Below, in pieces: positions 34,601 to 45,100 of a DNA stretch of 64,000 nucleotides (the stretch's first letter is position 1; every line of letters starts with the position of its first letter). Where the stretch lies: positions 1 to 64,000 of the forward strand of contig JADDMT010000131.1 of assembly GCA_021401465.1 (NCBI GenBank). Direction: 5' to 3'. The stretch is from Teratosphaeria epicoccoides. Lineage: Eukaryota; Ascomycota; Dothideomycetes; Mycosphaerellales; Teratosphaeriaceae. Position numbers and translations under genes: made by a program. The notes below the pieces were generated by a model. It was given only the letters and a program-made list of their open reading frames with translations, was not told where the DNA came from and made no database searches.

Positions 34601-36607
34601 TTGCGCCTTGTAGAGGTAGTCTCGAAGTGTTTCGAGCTGCGATTCCGACATAGGGTACAGAGGTCGATGCGGAGGATTGTAACCCTCCTTAAGGTCAATC
34701 GCATGTTCCGCGTCTAGGGCCCGGGCATAGGCCGCAGCCTCTACGTCGAAAATATCGGCGTATTCCTCTAACTCAGGCAGAAGGGTAACGTTTTCCTTGA
34801 CGTTCCGTATGCGGACCGCATACACGCATTAGACCTTCTTCATGTCCTTGTAGAAGCTATGTACGTCACGCATCCGCACTGCAGGAACTTCGCCTATAGA
34901 GCCGTAGAACTAGTTGTCGGTAGCTCTATTAACAACGACTCCCTGCTTATAGCGCTAAGGGCGGCCGAGCAGGAGCTCCTCATTAGGAACGTCTTCGGCG
35001 TAGAAGACTTCGTTAGTCTCGCGCACTTCTCCCGAGGAGTCCGCGAGTTAGAGGCGCACGTTGTACGCGCCTCGAGCCGCTGCGCCTTCGCCCCGAAAAG
35101 ACTTCATAGTAGGCAGCAGGGCTCCTGGGATCGGCTTCAAACCGAGCCGTACAATTACCCTCTAGGGTATCACGTTAACCTCCGCAAGGTCATCTAACAT
35201 ACAGTCTACTAGCTCGAGCGAGCCATTAACTCGGACCGCGCCGGATAGGCGCTAGGCAGGCCACGAGTCTACACCATTAGTGACAGACAGCTTAGATACC
35301 CGTAGTAGCTATTCGGTTGTCTCGGGCTTGTCCTTCTTTCGCCTCCCCTCTAGGGAGGTTTCGGACACCTTGCTTACCTTCTTCCCATCACTTCGTTTAG
35401 GACAGCGAGCCGCCTAGTAGTCCCTCACTCCACAGATGTGGCAGCTACTCGGAGGCTTCTCGCTACCGTCTTTTAGCTCGGAGGGCTTGCTCCTCTAGAA
35501 TGAACTACCGCGTTAGACGTAACCCCTAGGGCGCTTGTGATAGCGGCCCTTTAGTAGGTCCTTAGGGCTTAGACGCTTATTGTCCTTACCGCCCGATTTT
35601 CCATTTCGCTTCAAGGTGATTTCCATACGTGTCGCAAGGGACACGAGGTCTTGCCAAGTTGTCGGAAGTTCATGAAAAGTCATGATCGTGTTCTGAAGAT
35701 TGTCATTAAGTTTGACAAGCAAGTGCCGCACGCGTTACGTCTTAGTATAGGGTAGCATCTGTCCCTCGAGCGTGGCGAGATAGGTTACGAAGCTAGAGGT
35801 TGTTTGTCCCTTCCCCTGCTTAGCCTTCTCGTACTCGACAGACACGGTAAGGGCGCGATTCCCTAGATCCTCGACCTAGTCGACACAGAACTAGCGAAAG
35901 TCCGCCTACGTATACGTTCTGTTGTAGACCCGCATAAGGTCATACCGCTCATGCTAATTGTTACGAGGTTCCTTATCCTCTTTAAGCCACATCACACTAA
36001 AGGCGACTCGTTCGCCCTCCGTGGAATATCCGCGTAGGTTAAGCAAGAAAACTGCCTCACATGCCTGCAAGAAAGTTCGAGCCTCCTTCAAGGTGTCTCC
36101 CTTAAACGGCTTCGGGTTGCGTGCGTTACGACTACCTCCCGGTTAGCCTACTATGGCCCCGAATTTAGGCACCAAGTTCGCGGGCACACGCGGAGGGTCT
36201 GCGCCTCCTAGTAAGTTGTCTTCGCGGGTCCCTGGCGTAAAATCTCGCTAGATTTCTTCGTCCGCTAGTTCGTTAGTACCGCTCATAGCGACGTCTTCGT
36301 CGTCCTCACTGTTGTCGCTGCTAGGAGCGGTGCGGCTCTAGCTCTGGTTCGCAAGGCAGTTCGCGACCTAATCGACAATCATGGCTACAAGGGCCGGGTC
36401 GATAGTCAGGGTTAGCTGCGGTCCCTGTGCGGGGGGTCTATTGCCTAGTCCGCCGCGTAATTGTCCTCTAGCGGAACCGTCGCTCGATGTAGTGTCGCTC
36501 GCAGCAGTTACTTCTGCAGGCTAGTTACTCGGGCTAGCTTCGCCATCGCGGGCGCTCGGGATGGCGCTCGCTACGCGTTAGTTGCGAGTTCGTAGTACTC
36601 TAGACAT
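31643..36607 (-). pseudogene. Family 1 Gag-Pol polyprotein, copy H
   Basis: A single frame of 1655 codons from the ATG complement at 36605-36607 to TAA at 31643-31645. The Gag zinc knuckle (Cys-His-Ile-Cys near 35434) keeps its last Cys, which I has lost, but its His is Tyr. The protease motif is Leu-Asp-Asp-Leu-Ala-Glu. Reverse transcriptase, RNase H, integrase and chromodomain-like tail follow. The integrase third catalytic position is Lys. Disrupted by TAG stops. Confidence 0.88.
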
Positions 36608-36656
36608 ATCGTAGTATTCTCTGCTAGACTGCAAAGCAGGGGGGAGAAAGCAGAAC

Positions 36657-37016
36657 TAATATAGATGTATGTGCTATATGATATGAAAATATCTCGCAGT
36701 GTGACAGAGTAATCCGACCTTTTAGTAGGTACAAGACAGCGCTACTTTCTGCTTATCGCAGAGGTAGCGCTAAGGGTGCTTATAACCCCTGACGCTCCTT
36801 AATTAGGGAAAGCATGTCTGAGCCTAACCCCGTAGGGGTACCGTAGGGTTAGCGACGTAGGGGCGTCCTACGTCGACAACTGATCCTACTTGGACGACAT
36901 ACGAGCCAACGTATGTACGAAGGACCCCCTTGCCATATGTAGTAGGGTCACTGCATGCCAAGGGCGGCCATTAGAACCCATGCGGTTCAAATGGTCCCCT
37001 AGTATCAACCGTATCA
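36657..37016 (-). repeat. 5' LTR of copy H
   Basis: 360 bp. The adjacent internal bases (36645-36653) are the reverse complement of the self-priming candidate described in copy I. Confidence 0.94.
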
Positions 37017-37021
37017 CTATA

Positions 37022-37560
37022 CTACGATCTGCGTAAGCCCTTCTCATAACAGGGTAGAAAGGTTGCTAACTACTCCCTTCTTCCTGCTACAATGCTTGTA
37101 AATGAAACTTGTCTTCAGACTGCCGTCCCCCTCCTATAGCTCGTTTACCGCACTAGCTACTACGCTGCTGTCTCTGCGCTGTAGGCAGTCTCCGAAGCCT
37201 TCTATAGTCGACAGCTGTAGCTTGTAAGTCGTCTACATCCTCCTATGCCTTTCCTTATACGCTAGGAGGCGCATCTAGTCCGCAAACTATTCGACGATAT
37301 TGTCTTTAACCTCTACGCTCTCTAACATTCCCTTATCCTTCTTGACTACTAGAAACTGAAGTCGAGGTAGCCAAGTAGCTATAATAGTCATGCAGAGTAC
37401 GAACTGCTTAGACTACACGAAACTACAGAGGTCCGCATTAATGTCATCTAAATTCTAGTAAATACATACATACCTGCCTACTATGTTAGTAGCAGGCAAG
37501 TAGCTACTACGACTAAAATATGCTACTGTCGAATCACATCTACCTGCTATTACCGTATTA
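37022..37560 (-). pseudogene. Main part of an unrecognised minus-strand gene of T
   Basis: The frame encodes a segment with Asn-Leu-Asp-Asp-Ile-Asn-Ala-Asp, a hydrophobic patch (Val-Leu-Cys-Met-Thr-Ile-Ile-Ala) and a basic region (Tyr-Lys-Glu-Arg-His-Arg-Arg-Met). The remainder extends toward H. Stops inside are TAG at likely Gln/Trp codons. An in-frame TGA lies near 37541; the true start is unclear. After H and the solo LTR are removed it ends at the CxNC motif at 28194-28279. No family recognised. Confidence 0.5.
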
Positions 37561-38099
37561 AATCAACAGGGACTGTAGCTCTTACTAGCATGCTAGTCTC
37601 ACAGGAGCTAAGAAACAAGTAAACCATAAGTAATACTATCTCCGCTAGCTCGCTACGTCTCAAAAACCAAGGCCCTAAGTAGACCGAGTAACTTGTGTTA
37701 CTTAGCTTACTCACCTACTTGTCTGACTTGGCCTGCTCGTATGTACCCCCGAGAAACTCGGCCCCTCCTGAGCTACTCGTGTCGCAGACGCGAGTAGCTT
37801 ACAGTGCAAGAGTGCTACTAGTAAGTAACTTACTACTAGCAGTATACTAGCGGCAAGTAGCTCGGGCATGTAAGCCAAGCTACTTGAATCAAAACAATTT
37901 GCATGCAATAGATGTTAAAGTCATGATTTTAGTTAATACTATACATCTCGTTGTTGTCGTACTGTGCTCTTTTACTATTTACACTAGACCTGACGTATAA
38001 CGCGAATTAAGCAGATTTGCTAACACTAAACACATATATAGCTTAAACGCAGCTCTTACGACGCCTCTTGAATTCAAGCAAGCTGCTATATCTGACTTA
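37561..38099. repeat. Non-coding T segment with subterminal-type repeats
   Basis: No convincing frame. From 37684 to 37890 there are many CGAG/CTCG and ACTTG/CAAGT units in both orientations, and GCAGTATACTAGCGGCAAG near 37839. Part of it (about 37838-37890) resembles 27836-27897 in direct orientation. This may mark the end of a second transposon or an internal copy of a terminal region. Confidence 0.4.
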
Positions 38100-40945
38100 C
38101 GCCTCACGCCCGAAGATCTTAATCGGTATAGCTAGTAACAAATGCATAGCTACTACACACTATCCACATATCCTATATCGGCCCTTACACATGAATCTTC
38201 TACTCGCCCTCATCCTCTATTCCGTTCTACTAGCTTACCTTCACTACTACCGACTTTCCTAAAGCGCCACTATTTCGCCCCTCCTGTAGCTTCTTAAAGG
38301 TCGCATCATTAAAGACCTTGTCGCTATAGCCCTTAATCTGCTCTAACAAGGTCGAGTCTATGAATGTAGTGTGCTACTACAACTGACTATCCCTTAACTT
38401 AGAGTCGTCGAGCGCATCCTCTACCTTCTCTACAACGTTCGACTAGTTGCTTATAAGATCACACTAATTGAGCAGAGCGCATGCTATGCTGCATCATAAT
38501 CGTCAGCTAATGTATACTACGTAGCTACTAAACTACTGCTAGCACCTCCTATTAATATCGAAGTGCTAGCGGTATGTTAGTAGCATAACGCTAGTATACT
38601 ACTAGCACACTTACCTAGAATTTTTTGCCTCTGCCTCTAGTAAAGCTTGGCTCCTACTGTCGCCTTAGTCTTTGTCCTTCGCGGTTAAGCTTCGTGTCCT
38701 ATAGCTATCGTCATTAACTGCGCCGATGCGTAGAGTTAATAATCGTACTTACTGTGTATTAGTAAGTCTTTGCGTTTCGCCTCTCACTAGAGCCACGCTA
38801 GCGTTTATCCGTTATTAGCATAGTTTAGTTAATACATGAGTCCCCTCGCCTATACCACTTGTCTACACTAGTCACGATTAACCGCCTACTCCGTAGCTTA
38901 GGCCTCTCGCTACTTCCGCCTCGTTAGCGATGGCTGGCCCTCACGACACGCCAAGGCTACTAACCTTTCATCTTGCGTGTGTCTAGGTTAGGGCTTATCG
39001 ACTACAGTAGCTTTCACACTAGACAAGTACATGTTAGCAATCATGGCCGTAATGTTAGACAAGAAACTAACCTCGTTGTCATGACACTATTATGCAGGGT
39101 GTCCCGCGACAATGGCTCCTCTAGTCCCTACATCGGCTAGTCGTCACCGTCATAATCGCTTGCCTTACTGCCATGTTTACTAACATTTGCCCTTCTGCCG
39201 TTATGGCCCTCGCTCCCTCTATTAGTGTCTGCTTGAACATCCGCTACATGCTTGCGAATGCCTACTATTAATGACATTGAGGCCTGGCTTGATCGTTGTG
39301 TTAGGCTGACACTACGCTAATCTAACAATTACGTACGACCTAGCAGAAGTTAGCACAGGCCCTCTCGACAATGTCTCCCCTGTACTATTCTCGCGTAGCG
39401 CCTTTCGCCTCCGCAAGTCCTCGTATTCTCTCTCTAAGCCTGTCATGCCGCGATCCTTCTTAATAGCTAGCGCCGCCTACACTAGTAGTGCTATCTTGCC
39501 TTCGTCCTCCCCCCCTAATATACGTGCCATGATAGTCGCCATAATGACCTCCTGTCTGTCAGCATCGAGCTCTTCCTAATACTTCTTCTTCCCCTCAAAG
39601 ATATCATCGATATTGACACTGCTAACTAGAACCCATCTTGTCTTACTAGCCTTTGTCTTGAACTCCGAAGGGCCATTTCTGATCTAGGCTAGTAGGTATG
39701 TAATAGTAGCATACACGCTGTTTAACATGAAAGCGTTTACCTCGCGTGACTCTAAAGGATTCTATGCTAGTTTCTAATTAAACTAAAAGAACGCCTTCTT
39801 CATATAAAAGATCACGAGCAGGCTTAGAAACCTCTAGTCCTGTGACATGTTAGCGCTTTCGACGACATCTAAGCCTTCTCTCCTTACCTCTTCTTCGTTC
39901 TCGCATTCGAATCTGCTTTCTATTAACATGTCCGCGGCCTAGTCCTTTAAACCCTGCTTATCGTCTACCTTGCCGGACCATGCGAGTATAGCTTCTCTAA
40001 CCCTATTCGTGCAGTTGTTACGACACTAACGTAACCTCTGCCTTATCTACGCCCCTAACATTAGTACCTCCTTATAGGACCTACGCAGGTACTTATAGTA
40101 TACAAATCTACGTTGTCTAGCCTCGAGCTAAGTCGACCTTTTATCCCTAGCATATCACGCGCTACGAGCTACTAGTTAATTGCAATATGCTTACAACTTA
40201 GGTAGTAAGTAGGAGCTATAGGGTATAGCATAGAAATGCCCTTCTGCCCTCATGAAGCGTCTATCCACGAGAGTTCTCGGACTTTGACGAGCAAAGGCTC
40301 GATTAACTTGTCTTTATGCACAGGAGGGCTACTACGTATATCTTCGCTGCTAGAGTAGTCGTATCCTTAGTCGGAGTTTGTAGTCTGGCTGCTATTATGG
40401 CCTCGACGGCTACTCGACTAGCTCCTAGACTGACTTTGACTACTACTATTGCCCTAGCGGCTACGAGACTCGCTGTTACGGTAGTTTTGACTGTTGCCGT
40501 CGCTCCCGTGATTAGTAGGTCGGCTATTATAATAGCCTCGACAGATGCTTAGCTGCTATGTCTTTACCTTGTCATTCTTAGGTTTGCTACTATCTCGTCA
40601 CGCGTCGCGAGACAATGACTAAAGCCTCTTGTACGGCTAATTCCGCCTTAGCGGTAAGGATGACTGCTTATGCGTCTAGTCTCTTCGTGACTAGTACGTC
40701 GTCGTCTGTATGCATGTTAGCATAGCCGCCGTATGCGGGTAGCTTCTTACATTAGTCGCCTTTGTATAGGCTTTAGGCACTATAAAATCCTCATGCTCCT
40801 AGTTAGCTATCTCCTTGTTGCCGTCGTCTACACTATCGCCATCGTTGCTCGGCAGGTCTTCTAAATCATTCGCTAGATCGTAATTCGAACCGCCGCCAGA
40901 TGACGCGGAACGTGACCTCTGTTGTCTGTCTTTCTTCGAAGGCAT
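38100..40945 (-). pseudogene. Large unrecognised minus-strand gene of T (start Met-Pro-Ser-Lys-Lys-Asp)
   Basis: It starts at the ATG complement 40943-40945. The N-terminus is Arg/Ser-rich, then acidic; a Ser/Arg/Asn/Gln/Gly-rich low-complexity region follows at about 40300-40560. Charged helical segments then appear in at least two frames down to 38620. A possible intron lies at 38464-38614, and a further exon with Lys/Asp-rich helices runs to about 38100. Frame changes near 40090 and 39300 may be introns or indels. TAG stops occur at Trp/Gln positions. It is divergent from the gene at 41343. No domain recognised; an accessory or DNA-binding protein of the transposon is one option. Confidence 0.5.
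38464..38614 (-). other. Possible intron containing a foldback motif
   Basis: The donor GTAAGT (complement of 38609-38614) follows a coding-like frame, and an acceptor TAG ends at 38464, after which another coding-like frame begins. The phases do not join cleanly in my reading, so the exact acceptor is uncertain. Inside lies a near-palindrome GTGCTAGTAG...CTAGCAC of about 47 bp. Confidence 0.3.
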
Positions 40946-41342
40946 GATCAAAGAAGGACGCGACTTAAAGGATCGGCAGAGAACAGAGCGCGGTATATCC
41001 TTCTCGGTCGTGTAGGTCTAGTAGCAGGTTAGTAAAGGATAATATCTATAGCATGTAAATATGCACATACTGCGAGTTACTGTCTAATGTAGCTACGTGG
41101 CATCTATTAATGCAGAAGAAGGAGGGGACGCGATGTTTACAGTATCTTGCGACGCGCGAGTGTCATCTAAATCCGGCTACCCCTGAAATTGCGCTTCCCT
41201 ATTAGCTAGCGGTACTTTTAGCTTGCTAGCGGTATGCTATTAAAATACCGCTAGTAGAACTAGCCTCGGTTAGCATTGATTTTTCAATGATAGCTAGTAT
41301 AGGTACCACGAAACATCCGCGCTATATAGCACGTCTGCCTGT
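40946..41342. promoter_or_regulatory. Divergent intergenic region of T with a perfect foldback
   Basis: It separates the minus gene (start 40945) and plus gene (start 41343). CTAGCGGTAT at 41226-41235 and its exact complement at 41245-41254 form a 10-bp stem with a 9-base loop. Another CTAGCGGTAC copy lies just upstream. It is likely a shared promoter region with binding sites for a T-encoded protein (inference). Confidence 0.4.
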
Positions 41343-41779
41343 ATGACACAGCCTAACGGATGTAGTTGCTCTGCGGTAGATCCTGCGTATACAGTAGTAA
41401 GATTCGTTCTACATGCGAGAGAATATCCTGTATGTATTGTTCTAAAGGCCTTTAAGCCGCGTTTAAACCATAACAGCCATACTACCTTCGTGTTAACCCT
41501 AGGTAATTGTCGACTTCTAGACTGTCCGCCGCCGATAGTTTGACGATATCTTATATAGTAGATGCCGAAAACTAACCTCCCCTACTCGTGTCTACAACGC
41601 CTCTACTATCGCTAGGAATTTGAGTTACAATTCCCTGCTACTACTAAAGAAGGCGCTTGTTTCCTAGAACATGCGCTCCTTCGCTGCTATCGACCGCGCA
41701 ATTCGGCCAAGTAGGCTAAGCTGCTCTATCCGTTCTTCTAACGCAGCGTACAGGCGTAGGTAATCGTCATGTCGAAGTG
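41343..41779 (+). pseudogene. 5' part of an unrecognised plus-strand gene of T, broken by I
   Basis: The frame begins Met-Thr-Gln-Pro-Asn-Gly-Cys-Ser-Cys at 41343. It continues in the same frame past TGA/TAG codons (41541, 41553, 41559-41561) and a second Met at 41562 to the I insertion. The same frame resumes after I at 49954. The stops are in positions compatible with Trp/Gln loss. The protein is Cys- and Arg-rich with no domain I recognise. Confidence 0.5.
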
Positions 41780-42139
41780 TGATACGGTTGATACTAGGGG
41801 ACCATTTGAACCGCATGGGTTCTAATAGCCGCCCTTGGCATGCAGTGACCCTGCTACATATGGCAAGGGGGTCCTTCGTACATACGTTAGCTCGTATGTC
41901 GTCCGAGTGGGATTAGTTGTCGACGTAGGACGCCCCCATGTCGCTGACCCTACGGTACCCCTACGGGGTTAGGCTCGGACATGCTTTCCCTAATTAAGGA
42001 GCGTCGGGGGTTATAAGCACCCTTAGCGCTACCTCTGCGATAAGCAGAAAGCAGCGCTGTCTTGTACCTACTAAAAGGTCGGATTACTCTGTTACACTGC
42101 GAGATATTTTCATATTATATAGCACATATATCTATATCA
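41780..42139 (+). repeat. 5' LTR of copy I
   Basis: 360 bp, TGATACGG...TATATCA. The TTATAAG at 42011-42017 is a likely TATA box; AGAAAGCAG at 42046-42054, 34 bp downstream, is at the expected transcription start. It differs from the 3' LTR by about 15 transitions. Confidence 0.95.
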
Positions 42140-42142
42140 GTT

Positions 42143-42151
42143 CTGCTTTCT
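42143..42151 (+). other. Candidate self-priming primer-binding site
   Basis: CTGCTTTCT, three bases after the LTR, is the exact complement of AGAAAGCAG at 42046-42054, the predicted 5' end of the transcript. No TGG-type tRNA complement is present next to the LTR. This matches the Tf1-type self-priming layout, in which the mRNA 5' end folds back to prime reverse transcription. Confidence 0.5.
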
Positions 42152-42188
42152 CCCCCCTGCTTTGCAGTCTAGCAGAGAATACTACGAT

Positions 42189-45100
42189 ATGTCTAGAGTA
42201 CTACGAACTCGCAACTAACGCGTAGCGAGCGCTATCCCGAGCGCCCGCGATGGCGAAGCTAGCCCGAGTAACTAGCCCGCACAAGTACCCGCTGCGAGCA
42301 ACACTGCATCGAGCGACGGTTCCGCTAGAGGACAATTACGCGGCGGACTAGGCAATAGACCCCCCGCACAGGGACCGCAGCTAACCCCGACTATTAACCC
42401 GGCCCTCGTAGCCATGATTGTCGATTAGGTCGCGAACCGCCTTGCGAACTAGAGCTAGAGCCGCACCGCTCCTAGTAGCGACAACGGCGAGGACGACGAA
42501 GACGTCGCTATAAGCGGTACTAACGAACTGGCGGACGAAGAAATCTAGCGAGATTTCACGCCAGGGACCCGCGAAGACAACTTACTAGGAGGCGCAGACC
42601 CTCCGCGTGTGCCTACGAACTTGGTGCCTAAATTCGGGGCTATAGTAGGCTAACTAGGAGGTAGTTGTAACGCACGTAACCCGAAGCCGTTTAAGGGAGA
42701 CACCTTGAAGGAGGCTCGAACTTTCTTGCAGGCGTGTGAGGCAGTTTTCGTGCTTAACCTACGCGGATATTCCACGGAGGGCGAACGAGTCGCCTTCGGT
42801 GTGATGTGGCTCGAAGAGGATAAGGAACCTCGCAACAATTAGCATGAGCGGTATGACCTTATGCGGGTCCACGACAGAACGTATACATGGGCGGACTTTC
42901 GCCAGTTCTGTGTCGACTAGGTCGAGGATCCGGGGAATCGCGCCCTTACCGTGTCTGTCAAGTACGAGAAGGCTAAGCAGGGGAAGGGACAAACAACCTC
43001 TAGCTTCGCAACCTATCTCGCCACGCTCGAGGGACAGATGCCACCCTATACTAAGACGCAACGCGTGTGGCACTTGCTCGTCAAACTCGATGACAATCTT
43101 CGGAACACAATCATGACTTTTCATGAACTTCCGACAACTCGGCAAGACCTCGTGTCCCTTGCGACACGTATGGAAATCACCTTGAAGCGAAATGGAAAAT
43201 TGGGCGGTAAGGACAATAAGCGTCTAAGCCCCGAGGACCTACCGAAGGGCCGCTATTACAAGCGCCCTAGGGGTTACGTCTAACGCGGTAGTTCATTCCG
43301 GAGGAGCAAGCCCTCCGAGCTAAAAGACGGTGGCGAGAAGCCTCCGAGTAGCTGCCACATCTGTAGAGCGAGGGACTACTAGGCGGCTCGCTATCCTAAA
43401 CGAAGTGATGGGAAGAAGGTAAGCAAGGTGTCCGAAACCTCCCTAGAGGGGAGGCGAAAGAAGGACAAGCCCGAGACAACCGAATAGCTACCGCGGGTAT
43501 CCAAGCTGTCCGTCACTAATGGTGTAGACTCGTGGCCTACGCGGCGCCTATCCGGCGCGGTCCGAGTTAATGGCTCGCTTGAGCTAGTAGACTATATGTT
43601 AGATAACCTTGCGGAGGTCAACGTGATACCCTAGAGGGTAATCGTACGGCTCGGTTTGAAGCCGATCCTAGGAGCCCTGCTGCCTACCATGAAGTCTTTT
43701 CGGGGCGAAGGCGCAGCGGCTTAAGGCGCGTACAACGTGCGCCTCTAACTCGCGGACTCCTCAGGAGAAGTGCGCGAGACTAACGAAGTCTTCTACGCCG
43801 AAGACGTTCCTGATGAGGAGCTCCTGCTCGGCCGCCCTTAGCGCCACAAGCAGGGAGTCGTTGTTAATAGAGCTACTGACAACTAGTTCTATGGCTCCAT
43901 AGGCGAAGTTCCTGCAGTGCGGATGCGTGACGTACACAGCTTCTACAAGGACATGAAGAAGGTCTAATGCGTGTATGCGGTCCGCATACAGAACGTCAAG
44001 GAAGACGTTACCCTTCCGCCTGAGTTAGAGGAATACGCCGATATTTTCGACGCAGAGGCTGCGGCCTATGCCCGGGCCCTAGACGCGGAACATGCGATTA
44101 ACCTTAAGGAGGGTTACAATCCTCCGCATCGACCTCTGTACCCCATGTCGGAATCGCAGCTCGAAACACTTCGAGACTACCTCTACAAGGCGCAAAGGAA
44201 CGCGTGGATCCGACGAAGCGACAGCGAGGCTAGAGCGTTAGTTATGTTCGTCCTGAAGAAGGACAACACGCTCCGCCTATACGTTGACTATAGGGGCCTT
44301 AACGCGGTAACCTAGAAGAACCGCTGCCCCCTACCACTTATTAGCGAGACGCTTGACCGCCTTAGTCGCGCCGCCATCTTCTCGTCTATCGACTTGAAGG
44401 ACGCCTACTACCGGATACCGATCCGAAAGGGCGACGAGTAGAAGACTACATTCCGAACGTAGTACAGACACTTCAAGTATACGGTGATGCCGTTTAGCTT
44501 GACTAACGCACTAGCGACGTTCTAAGCGTATATTAACCGGGCCCTAGCCGGCCTCGTTGACACCTGCTACGTAGTGTATTTGGACGATATACTAGTCTAT
44601 TCCGACTCGAAGGAGGAGCATATGCGGCATCTAAGTATGGTGCTTAAACGGCTCCGCAAGTTCGCCCTCTACGCGAACCTAAAGAAGTGCTCATTCCTGA
44701 CGGATAGGATTGAGTTTCTCGGATACATCGTCTCTACGGAAGGAGTCATCATGGATGACTAAAGGGTGTCCGCAATCGCGGAGTAGCCGTAGCCGACTAC
44801 CCTCTAAGAAGTGCAGGTGTTCCTAGGATTCACTAACTTCTACCGCAGATTCATACGATCTTACTCGAAGATCGTGGCTCCCCTCACGGCCCTCGCAAAG
44901 GGCGCGATTCGAGGAAAAAAGCCAGGGAAAGTTCCTTAGGAGGAGGCTTAGAGTAAGGCCTTCTCTGAACTCAAAGCAGCTTTTCAAACTGCGCCCATAC
45001 TTCGGCACTTTGACCCCGCTGCGAAGATCCGGATAGAGACCGATGCTTCAAAATTCGCAATAGCCGCAATTATATCGCAGCTCTAGTCGCACGAAGGCAG

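Larger units (their letters stand above)
28848..37016 (-). mobile_element. Family 1 Ty3/Gypsy element, complete copy H (8169 bp)
   Basis: 360-bp LTRs (28848-29207 and 36657-37016) and TSD CTATA (28843-28847 and 37017-37021). Minus orientation. Gag-Pol and the convergent gene are at mirror positions of copy I, and the total length is identical. It sits in a minus-strand gene of T. Confidence 0.96.

Noticed and set aside
34859..35197. Plus-strand ORF of 112 codons in H
   Set aside because: It lies opposite the protease/reverse transcriptase part of Gag-Pol and is not open in C; a shadow frame.
37684..37890. CRISPR-like or satellite array
   Set aside because: Units are short, irregular and in both orientations without regular spacers; better seen as transposon subterminal repeats.
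40316..40552. Plus-strand ORF of 78 codons rich in Ala/Thr/Val
   Set aside because: It is the antisense shadow of the Ser/Arg/Asn/Gln-rich low-complexity part of the minus-strand gene starting at 40945.
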